A stretch of DNA of 38,380 bases from an uncultured Lachnospiraceae bacterium (lineage in GTDB: Bacteria; Bacillota; Clostridia; Lachnospirales; Lachnospiraceae): positions 1-38,380 of the forward strand of contig CALWAW010000064.1 in the NCBI GenBank assembly GCA_944375845.1, in the 5' to 3' direction. Shown here piece after piece: positions 24,346 to 31,248 of the stretch (within the stretch, counting starts at the first letter, position 1; every line of letters starts with the position of its first letter). A program made the translations under genes and the position numbers. Below the pieces are notes generated by a model, which had not been told where the DNA came from, did not search any database, and saw only the letters and a list, made by a program, of their open reading frames with translations.

Positions 24346-25260
24346 AGCCTCCAGGATGTTTTCAATGGAAGTATTTTGAAAATAATAAGAAAGAATCGCC
24401 TCCGCCTCCTGTCCCATCCGCGCCTGGCAGTCCGCGCCGTACTGACTGAGGCCGTAGCCGTGGCCGGAGCCCTTCACTGTAAATTCAAGTCCGTTTTCCG
24501 TTCTGCTCACAGAAAATGCAGAGGAGGGAAGCCCGAAGGCCTCCGCCGCCTCAGCGCCCGTGTATTCCCGCGTTCCCACAAGGATACCCGTCACATAGCC
24601 GGAGCTGTCCCTGGCGCTTATCTGAAGCCCCATGGCCTGCTCCGGGTCCGTTTCGCCGCCCAGACATTCCGCCGCCTCCCCTGCCGAAAGGCTTACCGAC
24701 GCTATGAAGCCCTCCATCTCCAGATCCTGCTCACTGTCCACCGGCTTCAGATAGGGGAACGCCGTTCCCCCGTCCCTGGTCCTTCCGGCGCTGGCCCTGT
24801 GGAACATGGGCTCGATCAGGCTTCCTTCGCATACCAGCACCCTGCCGGCGGTTTCCGCCGCCGCGCTCCTGAACTTCTCCTCGCAGGCCCCGGCTTCCTT
24901 CCCCCACAGGCTCCGCCGCTCCTCTTCATCCAGATAGCCGCAGGAAAGTCCGGCCTCCTCTATGGAGGCTTCCCCGCCCAGGGTTTTATAAAGGTATGTC
25001 CTGGCCACGATTATCTGGGCCTTTACAGCCTCCTTCTCGTAATCCCCGGGAATCTGGGCGGCCGCCACGCCCACGGCGTATTCCTCAATGTCCACCGCCT
25101 CTGTTCCCAGAGGACCGGTCCGCAGGACAGTCCTTCCGCTCTCCGGGATCTGTACCCTCTGTCCGGGCTCCTTTCCGCCCATCAGCAGCAGCGTCGCAAA
25201 ATAAGGAAGAAAAAGCAGAAGGAGCGCTCCTCCTGCCATGGGGATCCATTTTCTTTTCAC
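24340..25260 (-). CDS. spoIID: Stage II sporulation protein D (SpoIID)
   Basis: SpoIID is the mother-cell lytic transglycosylase that thins septal peptidoglycan during engulfment. The 306-aa product has an N-terminal membrane helix (ALLLLFLPYFATLLLM) and the SpoIID/LytB domain (DIEEYAVGVAA, then EAVKAQIIVARTYL). The C-terminal GSGHGYGLSQYGA is characteristic. The position normally occupied by the catalytic glutamate (family pattern xEMP) is Q69 in AAAQIP. I chose the GTG at 25258-25260 (KRKWIPMAGG) because CGGAGG sits just before it. A sigma-E-like promoter lies immediately upstream, and spoIIQ follows. Confidence 0.9.
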   Translation of the reverse strand: MKRKWIPMAGGALLLLFLPYFATLLLMGGKEPGQRVQIPESGRTVLRTGPLGTEAVDIEEYAVGVAAAQIPGDYEKEAVKAQIIVARTYLYKTLGGEASIEEAGLSCGYLDEEERRSLWGKEAGACEEKFRSAAAETAGRVLVCEGSLIEPMFHRASAGRTRDGGTAFPYLKPVDSEQDLEMEGFIASVSLSAGEAAECLGGETDPEQAMGLQISARDSSGYVTGILVGTREYTGAEAAEAFGLPSSAFSVSRTENGLEFTVKGSGHGYGLSQYGADCQARMGQEAEAILSYYFQNTSIENILEAE

Positions 25261-25286
25261 GCATTCCTCCGGCCTGTCTTTATACC

Positions 25287-25315
25287 AGTCTACGCGGCGG
25301 GAGCAAAAATATGAT
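25287..25315 (-). promoter_or_regulatory. Candidate sigma-E promoter of spoIID
   Basis: On the minus strand ATCATATT (25308-25315), 13 bases, CGTAGACT (25287-25294). The -35 fits KMATATT, and the -10 matches CATACAMT at six of eight positions. It sits just downstream of the comF stop. spoIID is sigma-E dependent in B. subtilis. Confidence 0.5.
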
Positions 25316-25316
25316 T

Positions 25317-26132
25317 TCAGGCCTGTCTTTTCACAGAGGCCATCGCCAGGAGCCACACCTCCTCCGCTCCCGCCCTGAGAAGGGCTTTTGTGCAGTTTTC
25401 CGCCGTGGCCCCGGTGGTGTAGACGTCGTCCACCAGGATCAGCCGCTTTTCGGCGACAGGGGGCGAGAGGGCGAAAAACGCTCCGGCCTCGTTCCGCTGC
25501 CTGGCCGCGTAGCCCAGATTCTTCTGGACCGCCGTGAAGGTTTTCCTTCCCAGAAGCCTTCTTACAGGGATCCCAAGCCCGCGGCCCAGCGCCCTTGCCA
25601 GAAGCTCCGCCTGATTATAGCCCCGCTCCCGCCTGCGGCTTTTATGCAAAGGCACCGGCACAAGGGCGTCCGCCCCGATCCGAAGGAGGCGGCGGCCGTG
25701 GCGCCTTATGGTTTCCTCTGCCAGAAAACGGGCCGCGTCCCTCTTGTTCTGATATTTCAGCCCATAGATGACCTTCTTTGCCCCTTCATTATAGTTTAAC
25801 AAAGCGATTCCGCCCGCAAAGCTTCTGGGGCGGCGGATACAGTCATGGCAGTATTCCCCGGAGTCCTCTGCCCTGTCTAACTCCTTTCCGCAGCCCATGC
25901 AGGCCGGCTGTCTGATATAGGAAAGCGCCCCGGCGCAGTCCTTGCAGACTCCTTCCTGTCCCCAGTATAAAACCTCTCCGCAGACCGGGCATCTGCCCGG
26001 GAAGATCAGCCTAAGGATCGCAAAGCCCTCCCTTACATTTCTTCCAGCCGTTTGTCCAGGCTGGAGTAGCGCCTCTGCTCCGTCTCGTTCTCCTCCATGG
26101 CCAGAAAGGTTTCCGGAAGGCCCACGACGCAC
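25317..26132 (-). CDS. comF: ComF family protein (phosphoribosyltransferase-like, competence type)
   Basis: ComF proteins are linked to DNA uptake and processing. After an N-terminal zinc finger (CPVC, then CKDC, CMGC and CHDC) comes a phosphoribosyltransferase fold with LVPVPLHKSRRRERGYNQAE and the PRPP loop LILVDDVYTTGAT. It follows recD2, which is functionally sensible. The start is uncertain. The frame opens at GTG 26130-26132, giving 33 extra residues inside recD2. No ATG, GTG or TTG lies between there and the zinc finger. A fine ribosome-binding site (AGGGAGGG) stands seven bases before an in-frame ATC at 26016-26018, giving a normal 233-aa protein. The long form is reported here as the only one with a standard start codon. 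Confidence 0.85.
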   Translation of the reverse strand: MRRGPSGNLSGHGGERDGAEALLQPGQTAGRNVREGFAILRLIFPGRCPVCGEVLYWGQEGVCKDCAGALSYIRQPACMGCGKELDRAEDSGEYCHDCIRRPRSFAGGIALLNYNEGAKKVIYGLKYQNKRDAARFLAEETIRRHGRRLLRIGADALVPVPLHKSRRRERGYNQAELLARALGRGLGIPVRRLLGRKTFTAVQKNLGYAARQRNEAGAFFALSPPVAEKRLILVDDVYTTGATAENCTKALLRAGAEEVWLLAMASVKRQA

Positions 26133-28243
26133 ACGCAGGATCTGGCCCTGGTGACCGCCGTATAGAGAAGATTTCTTGTCATCAGCATCCGCGGGCCGGA
26201 AAGCAGCGGAATCACCACTGCCGGGTATTCGCTCCCCTGGGATTTATGGATGGTGATGGCGTAGGCCAGCTCCAGCTCGTCAAGGCCCGAAAACTCGTAG
26301 GTGACCATACGCCCCTCGTCAAACTCCACCGTCAGCTCCTCCGCGAAGGAGTTGATCTGACGGATCACGCCGATATCCCCGTTGAACACGCCGCTCCCTC
26401 TGTCCGCCGCGATGCCGTAAAGTCCCTTTGTCTCCCACTCCAGCTGGTAATCATTTTTGATCTGCATCACCTTGTCGCCTTCGCGGAACACGCACTGCGG
26501 GCATTCCTTCTCCGCCTTATCCGGCGAAGGGGGATTCAGATATTCCTGGAGGATCTTGTTGAGCCGCTCCACTCCCAGAGCTCCCTTCCGCATGGGCGCG
26601 ATCACCTGGATCTCGTTCATGGAGATCCCCAGATAATCCGGAAGCTTCCGGCAGATCAGGGAAATCGCGGCATTGATAATGGCGTTGGCGTCGGGCCTTC
26701 TGATAAACAGAAAATCCCTGCTCCTGGCGGTTACGTCCACAGGCTCGCCTCTGTTGATCCTGTGGGCGTTGAGGATAATGTCGCTGGCCTCGGCCTGGCG
26801 GAAGATCCTTGTGAGACGCACCACATGGAAGCGGCCCGACTGGATAATATCTTTCAGCACGTTTCCCGGCCCCACGCTGGGAAGCTGGTCCCTGTCCCCC
26901 ACCAGAATCAGCCTGGTACCGGGAGCCGCCGCCTCCAGAAGGGACTGCATCAGCTGGATATCCACCATGGACATCTCGTCGATGATGATCACGTCGGCCT
27001 CCAGAGGGTTCGCCCTGTTTCTGGCAAAATGCGCCTCCGCCGAGGATTCCTCCTGCATCCCGGAAAGCTCCAGAAGGCGGTGGATGGTCCTGGCCTCCCG
27101 CCCGGTGGCCTCCGACATCCGCTTTGCCGCTCTCCCCGTGGGCGCCGCCAGCTCCACCTCCATCCCCTCCATTTCAAAGAAGCGGATCAGGGCCGTGATG
27201 GTGGTGGTTTTTCCCGTTCCCGGCCCCCCGGTGATCACAAGGACGCCCCTTTTCGCGGCCTCAAGGACCGCCTCCCGCTGGAGGGGATCCAGCTCCACGC
27301 CCCGCTCCTTCTCTATGCGGGACACCATATCCATGGCTTCTCCCTCTTCAATGGCCCAGACGCCGTCCAGCTCCAGAAGCCGCTTTGCCACGGCCATTTC
27401 CATATAATAGTACCTGGCCCCGTAGACCAGGACATCTCCCTGATCCTTTTTGACCACCAGCCTCCGGTCCATGACCAGATCGGACACATACATATCAATA
27501 GAGGGAAGCTCGATCCCCAGAAGCCGCTCCGTGCCCTCCTTAAGCTCCCCGAAGGGCAGGTATGTATGGCCGGCGGAAACCGCCTGCAAAAGGGTATAGA
27601 GGAGGCCGCTCTTGATCCTGTAATCAGAATCGGCGCGGATTCCGGCCCGGGAGGCGATCTCATCGGCAATCTTAAAGCCCACTCCCGAAATATCGTCCGC
27701 CAGGCGGTATGGATTCTGCTCGATGACCGTATAAAGCTGCGGCCCGTACTGCTTATAGATCTTTGCCGCCAGATTCAGGGATATCCCATAATTCTGAAGG
27801 AACAGCATGGCCTGGCGCATATCCCGCTTTTCGGCGATCTGGCTTCCCAGCTCCAGAGCCATCCTGGAGCTGATCCCTTTCACCTCCGCCAGTCTTTCCG
27901 GCTCCTCCTCCACGATCCGGAAGGTATCTGCCCCAAATTTTTTCACGATCCTGGAGGCCAGAGCCGCTCCGATCCCCTTTATGGCTCCCGAAGCCAGATA
28001 CCGCTCAATGGCCGCGGCGTCCTCCGGCGCCTGGATCTCGTAAGCTTCCACGGAAAGCTGATCCCCGTAGAGGGGATGCTTCTTCATAACCCCCTCCGCA
28101 GTGATATACTCCCCCTCGGACAGATCCGGAAGGATCCCCACAATGGTCTTTTCCTCTCCCTCTCCGAAGATCTCCACCACGGAATATCCGTTATCCTCGT
28201 TGCGGTATACGATCTTGTTGACATAGCCTGAAATCTTATCCAT
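26033..28243 (-). CDS. recD2: RecD2-type SF1 DNA helicase
   Basis: RecD2 is the RecBC-independent 5'-3' helicase used in DNA repair in Firmicutes. The 736-aa chain has an N-terminal OB-like region, helix-hairpin-helix repeats (ASGAIKGIGAALASRIV, VKGISSRMA, ISGVGFKIADEIA), and Walker A GGPGTGKTT (about 339-347). IIIDEMSMVD forms the Walker B, and motif V/VI is YAITIHKSQGSEYPAV followed by LLYTAVTRARS. Length is typical. The upstream hairpin 28274-28313 should end mreB transcription. No convincing promoter was seen in the 80-base gap, although a ribosome-binding site (GGGAGTAGGG) is present. comF follows. Confidence 0.96.
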   Translation of the reverse strand: MDKISGYVNKIVYRNEDNGYSVVEIFGEGEEKTIVGILPDLSEGEYITAEGVMKKHPLYGDQLSVEAYEIQAPEDAAAIERYLASGAIKGIGAALASRIVKKFGADTFRIVEEEPERLAEVKGISSRMALELGSQIAEKRDMRQAMLFLQNYGISLNLAAKIYKQYGPQLYTVIEQNPYRLADDISGVGFKIADEIASRAGIRADSDYRIKSGLLYTLLQAVSAGHTYLPFGELKEGTERLLGIELPSIDMYVSDLVMDRRLVVKKDQGDVLVYGARYYYMEMAVAKRLLELDGVWAIEEGEAMDMVSRIEKERGVELDPLQREAVLEAAKRGVLVITGGPGTGKTTTITALIRFFEMEGMEVELAAPTGRAAKRMSEATGREARTIHRLLELSGMQEESSAEAHFARNRANPLEADVIIIDEMSMVDIQLMQSLLEAAAPGTRLILVGDRDQLPSVGPGNVLKDIIQSGRFHVVRLTRIFRQAEASDIILNAHRINRGEPVDVTARSRDFLFIRRPDANAIINAAISLICRKLPDYLGISMNEIQVIAPMRKGALGVERLNKILQEYLNPPSPDKAEKECPQCVFREGDKVMQIKNDYQLEWETKGLYGIAADRGSGVFNGDIGVIRQINSFAEELTVEFDEGRMVTYEFSGLDELELAYAITIHKSQGSEYPAVVIPLLSGPRMLMTRNLLYTAVTRARSCVCVVGLPETFLAMEENETEQRRYSSLDKRLEEM

Positions 28244-28273
28244 TCCCTACTCCCGAAGCCTCTCTGCCTCCCG

Positions 28274-28313
28274 AAAAAACAAGGGCCGGAAAGCCCTAAG
28301 ACTTTGCCGGCCC
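28274..28313 (-). terminator. Intrinsic terminator of mreB
   Basis: GGGCCGG (28283-28289) pairs with CCGGCCC (28307-28313), and the stem extends inward through CAAAG/CTTT. On the minus strand it is followed by TTGTTTTTT. Confidence 0.8.
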
Positions 28314-28324
28314 GGTATGGCTGT

Positions 28325-29323
28325 TTATTCGGGATCTCTCTGTCCGTGCATAAATTCAATGAACTTTCCTGTGCCGATGGCCACAGCTGTGAGCGGCTCC
28401 TCGGCAATGACCGTGTTGATTCCGGTCTTTTCCTCAATCAGGGCGTCGAGGCCGCTTAAGAGGCTTCCGCCTCCCGTCATCACGATGCCCCTGTCGTACA
28501 CATCCGCCGCCAGCTCCGGAGGCGTCCTCTCCAAAACATTGTGTACGGCGTCCACGATCTGCATGGCGGGCTCGCGCAGGGCCTCAAGGGTCTCGTCGGA
28601 CGTGATGGTGATGGTCTTGGGAAGGCCCGTCACCAGGTTCCTGCCCCTGACGTCCATGGCAACCAGCTCCGGCCTCTTGTACGCGCAGCCGATCTGGATC
28701 TTGATCTCCTCCGCCGTCCTCTCGCCGATCAGGAGATTGTGCTTTTTCCGCATGAAGCGGACGATGGCCTCGTCGAAATCGTCTCCGGCGATCTTGACCG
28801 ACGTGCTGACCACGGTGCCGCCTAGGGAAATCACCGCGATATCCGCCGTACCGCCGCCGATATCCACGATCATGTTTCCGCAGGCCTTCGAGATATCGAT
28901 CCCGGATCCGATGGCTGCCGCCACCGGCTCCTCGATGATGGATACCTCCCTGGCGCCCGCCTGGTAGGTGGCGTCCTCAACGGCCTTTTTTTCCACCTCA
29001 GTGGCGCCGCTGGGGATGCAGACGCTGATGCGCGGCTTTCTCAGGGTCTTTTTGCCCAGAGCCTTGCGGATAAAATATTTCAGCATTTTCTCTGTGATCG
29101 TATAATCTGAGATCACGCCCTGGCGCAGAGGCCGGACCGCTACGATATTTCCGGGAGTCCTGCCGATCATCAGCCGGGCCTCCTCACCGATGGCCTTGAT
29201 CTGATTGGTATCCCTGTCGAAGGCCACCACGGAGGGCTCCTTCAGCACGACGCCCTTCCCCTTGATATATACCAGGATACTGGCTGTGCCCAGGTCGATG
29301 CCTATATCTGTTGACAGCAACAT
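28325..29323 (-). CDS. mreB: MreB/Mbl actin-like cell-shape protein
   Basis: MreB polymers guide lateral wall synthesis in rod-shaped cells. The 332-aa product has the actin-fold phosphate loops DIGIDLGTASILVYIKGKG and NMIVDIGGGTADIAVISLGG, plus the adenosine motif IVMTGGGSLLSGLDALIEE. mreC and mreD are not adjacent, so by position it corresponds to mbl, which lies next to spoIIID in Bacillus; here one gene separates them. A long 5' leader (about 90 bases) carries a hairpin, and its own promoter is clear. Confidence 0.95.
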   Translation of the reverse strand: MLLSTDIGIDLGTASILVYIKGKGVVLKEPSVVAFDRDTNQIKAIGEEARLMIGRTPGNIVAVRPLRQGVISDYTITEKMLKYFIRKALGKKTLRKPRISVCIPSGATEVEKKAVEDATYQAGAREVSIIEEPVAAAIGSGIDISKACGNMIVDIGGGTADIAVISLGGTVVSTSVKIAGDDFDEAIVRFMRKKHNLLIGERTAEEIKIQIGCAYKRPELVAMDVRGRNLVTGLPKTITITSDETLEALREPAMQIVDAVHNVLERTPPELAADVYDRGIVMTGGGSLLSGLDALIEEKTGINTVIAEEPLTAVAIGTGKFIEFMHGQRDPE

Positions 29324-29380
29324 ATTCTTTCCTCCTATGCTTCTTTGAAACTGCTTCCGAAAACCTGTACTGTATGTGAT

Positions 29381-29397
29381 ACGCCCAAAAAGGGCGT
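29381..29397 (-). promoter_or_regulatory. Hairpin in the mreB 5' leader
   Basis: ACGCCC/GGGCGT with a five-base loop forms a perfect six-pair stem about 60 bases before the mreB start. It lacks a following T-run, so it is not a simple terminator; a role in RNA stability or translation is possible. Confidence 0.4.
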
Positions 29398-29415
29398 GTT
29401 CTACCGATCTTCTAT

Positions 29416-29443
29416 ATTATAAACAATTTTTCCAGTTTTTCAA
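29416..29443 (-). promoter_or_regulatory. sigma-A promoter of mreB
   Basis: TTGAAA (29438-29443), 16 bases, TATAAT (29416-29421) on the minus strand. The start of transcription would be near 29409, giving a leader of about 85 bases. Confidence 0.7.
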
Positions 29444-29555
29444 TGGGCTTTTTGTATCTCGCCGGAAATTTTGCGTTTCGGTAAAGGATTCCTTTATGTT
29501 CTTCATTGTTTTTTCATAGTCTGAACATACTTTTGACACATTTGCCCTTTATACT

Positions 29556-29667
29556 GTAGCCATACCGATAAGGAAATCGGTATCACAAGCTTTTTCATAC
29601 TCACGCTCGGGAGCGAAAGCTCCCGAGTCCCCCCCCAGATATTCCACCCTGCAAAGGGTGTTTTTTT
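29556..29667 (+). ncRNA. Candidate small RNA with three stem-loops and a strong terminator
   Basis: The gap between mreB and the CmpB-like gene contains, on the plus strand, hairpin 1: ATACCGAT-AAGGAA-ATCGGTAT (29562-29583). Hairpin 2 is CTCGGGAGC-GAAA-GCTCCCGAG (29606-29627), a perfect nine-pair stem with a GNRA tetraloop. A run of eight C (29629-29636) follows, then the terminator CACCCT-GCAA-AGGGTG plus seven T (29645-29667). A plus-strand terminator with no plus-strand gene before it implies a noncoding transcript. The promoter is unclear: TATACT (29550-29555) lacks a matching -35, and TTGACA (29533-29538) lacks a matching -10. The 5' end is therefore a guess. The T-run overlaps the stop codon of the gene on the other strand. 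Confidence 0.55.
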
Positions 29668-30637
29668 ATTTCTTTTTCTTTCTCCTGTCGTATTTCTTCA
29701 CCATCTCGCGAAGCTGTGAAAACTCTCTGGAGAACTTCCCGGAGGTGGCCGTAGGATTCCTCTTCAGCATCTTTACCTTTAAGTATGCCATCTTCCTCGT
29801 CTGGGATTCGCTTCTCTTCTCCATATCGGACACCTGCTTTCCCATGCGGGAGAAGAATTTCCGGTCTTCCTTATCCTTTGCCAGCCGGGACAGCGCCTCA
29901 AAGCGCTCATTGATCCCGTCAAGCAGCTTCTGGGCGCGGGCGCCCGCCGCCTCTGAAAGCTCCGAAAGCTTGTCGCCCAGGGAATCCACGATGCCTCCCA
30001 GCCGGTCTCCCGCCTGGCCGGTTTTTTCCTGAACACTGATCCTCATGGCCTCGACCCGCTCGGAGAGCTGGTCCTGAAGGGCGGAAAGCTCCTTTTGCAG
30101 GCGGTTCCTTGCATCCAGCATGTCCCGGATCCCCAGCGCCACCTTCACGGAAAGGACCACGTCGCAGAGGAAAACGGCCGTGACCGCCAGCGCCGCCGCC
30201 AGCGTCACACCCTCCGGAAGGCCCAGCACGAAGGCTTCCACCGGACGATGGATCGCCTTGTTCAAAAGGACTGTAAAAAAGCCCCAGCAGACAGAGGAGG
30301 ACAGGCAGATGACCCCCTTATAATTGAACCGCTGATTGCTGTAATCCCAGTATTTGATCTTGAATACCGCCTCCATGGAAAGGCCCACCACCAGCTCTAA
30401 GAGGGTTGCCCCGGCCATTCCGGCGAAAAACATAAGCACCGGATGCTCCCTGATGCGAAGGGTCACAAGGAGCATGATAACGGCGCCGAAGCCGTATATG
30501 GGAAGAAGCGGCGAATGGAGAAAGCCGCGGTTCACAAGCCTGCGCTTCCTGACCGATACAAAAGTGCTTTCAAAGCACCAGCCGAAAAAGCAGTATATAT
30601 AAAAAAACAGCAGCCACTGCCAAACTGTATAATGCAT
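29666..30637 (-). CDS. CmpB-like putative ABC transporter permease / membrane protein with coiled-coil tail
   Basis: The N-terminal half of this 323-aa protein has about five membrane helices and the motif YCFFGWCFESTFVSVRKRRLVNRGFLHSPLLPIYGFGA. It is characteristic of the ABC_trans_CmpB (putative ABC-transporter type IV) family. The C-terminal 140 residues are predicted coiled coil and basic (QKELSALQDQLSERVEAM to the final lysine run KKKK). The family has no proven transport role and no ATPase gene is nearby. Its place between spoIIID and mreB is a point of interest, not evidence of function. A good promoter (30659-30687) and ribosome-binding site (AGGAGG) precede it. Confidence 0.8.
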   Translation of the reverse strand: MHYTVWQWLLFFYIYCFFGWCFESTFVSVRKRRLVNRGFLHSPLLPIYGFGAVIMLLVTLRIREHPVLMFFAGMAGATLLELVVGLSMEAVFKIKYWDYSNQRFNYKGVICLSSSVCWGFFTVLLNKAIHRPVEAFVLGLPEGVTLAAALAVTAVFLCDVVLSVKVALGIRDMLDARNRLQKELSALQDQLSERVEAMRISVQEKTGQAGDRLGGIVDSLGDKLSELSEAAGARAQKLLDGINERFEALSRLAKDKEDRKFFSRMGKQVSDMEKRSESQTRKMAYLKVKMLKRNPTATSGKFSREFSQLREMVKKYDRRKKKK

Positions 30638-30658
30638 GTCGGTTCCTCCTGTATAATC

Positions 30659-30687
30659 AGTCTAGTCCATGTGCCGTTTTCTGTCAA
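30659..30687 (-). promoter_or_regulatory. sigma-A promoter of the CmpB-like gene
   Basis: TTGACA (30682-30687), 17 bases, TAGACT (30659-30664) on the minus strand, about 20 bases before the start codon. Confidence 0.65.
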
Positions 30688-30724
30688 CCTGCGGGGAAAA
30701 GAATACGTTCCCCGACAAATTCTC

Positions 30725-30851
30725 AAAAAAAAGAAATGCGGGGCCCTCTGCCCTGCGGCAGCGGCCCCGGTCCCACGCGCCTGAATCTCCCCGAGGGGGA
30801 GCCTGCATAACCGGAAGAACACCGGCGGCGTGCGGTTTATGAGATGACAGC
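30725..30851 (-). ncRNA. Candidate structured RNA or leader with terminator, upstream of the CmpB-like gene
   Basis: A minus-strand promoter (GTCACA 30880-30885, 16 bases, TATAAT 30858-30863) precedes about 125 bases with no convincing gene. The predicted RNA contains CTCCCC-CTC-GGGGAG and an outer pairing of CACGC..GCC with GGCGCGTG. It ends in a compound terminator: GGGGCC/GGCCCC (30740-30745 with 30773-30778), inner CTGCC/GGCAG, then eight T (30725-30732). A further hairpin CGGGGAA/TTCCCCG lies at about 30691-30714. It may be a free RNA, or an attenuator/riboswitch leader for the CmpB-like gene 88 bases downstream. The terminator alone could also serve spoIIID read-through. It does not match SRP RNA or tmRNA signatures that I know. 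Confidence 0.4.
30740..30778 (-). terminator. Strong intrinsic terminator downstream of spoIIID
   Basis: GGGGCC (30740-30745) and GGCCCC (30773-30778) with an inner stem of five pairs; the minus strand continues GCATTTC then eight T residues. Confidence 0.8.
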
Positions 30852-30908
30852 ACACTCATTATACCGCTTTCCGCCGCCCTGTGACGGGATCCGACAAAAA
30901 TAGACATT

Positions 30909-31172
30909 TTAAAACCGCACCTGCATCTGGTGCAGGTATTTTTCCTTGGTCGCCATGCCTCCCCTGATATGCCGCTCCGATTTGTTGATATCCAGCACCA
31001 CCCGGGCCTGGGAGGCCAGCGCCGGATTGATCCGGGCCAGACGGTCGGTGACGTCTTTGTGGATGGTCGATTTTGATACGCCGAATTTTTTCGCCGCCTG
31101 CCTTACAGTCGCCTTCTCCTCGATGATATAATTCGCGATCTCCACGGCCCGTTCTTCGATATATTCCTTCAA
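30909..31172 (-). CDS. spoIIID: Sporulation transcription factor SpoIIID
   Basis: SpoIIID is the small DNA-binding protein that reshapes mother-cell gene expression after sigma-E activation. The 87-aa product matches the family throughout: YIEERAVEIANYIIEEKATVRQAAKKFGVSKSTIHKDV is the helix-turn-helix, followed by LARINPALASQARVVLDINKSERHIRGG. The start is TTG (31170-31172) with AGGGGAA upstream. A sigma-E-like promoter precedes it, as expected. Its neighbours spoIID, spoIIQ and mreB are the same gene set as in Bacillus (spoIID-spoIIQ-spoIIID-mbl), but the order is rearranged. Confidence 0.97.
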   Translation of the reverse strand: MKEYIEERAVEIANYIIEEKATVRQAAKKFGVSKSTIHKDVTDRLARINPALASQARVVLDINKSERHIRGGMATKEKYLHQMQVRF

Positions 31173-31199
31173 GGATACGTTCCCCTGCTCGTTTTTTAC

Positions 31200-31229
31200 A
31201 TCTTATGTTCAGGCAGGGGGGATTATGAT
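31200..31229 (-). promoter_or_regulatory. Candidate sigma-E promoter of spoIIID
   Basis: On the minus strand ATCATAAT (31222-31229), 14 bases, CATAAGAT (31200-31207). Both boxes differ from the sigma-E consensus (KMATATT, CATACAMT) by only one or two bases. It sits about 30 bases before the TTG start. Confidence 0.6.
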
Positions 31230-31248
31230 TTTTTCGGCTTTCCCGGAA

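Noticed and set aside
26246-28231. A 661-codon open frame on the plus strand opposite recD2
   Set aside because: It mirrors recD2 codons (GC-biased third positions keep the opposite frame open), has no family features and no ribosome-binding site.
29533-29555. TTGACA followed by TATACT as a promoter for the small RNA
   Set aside because: The spacing is only 11 bases, far too short for sigma-A; the true start remains unknown.
30725-30851. SRP (4.5S) RNA or 6S RNA identity for the structured transcript
   Set aside because: The GGAAGGAAGCAGC-type SRP core is absent, and the length and fold do not fit 6S RNA.
30532-30907. Frames of about 80 to 110 codons between the CmpB-like gene and spoIIID
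   Set aside because: They cross promoters and a terminator with an eight-T run and have no good starts.
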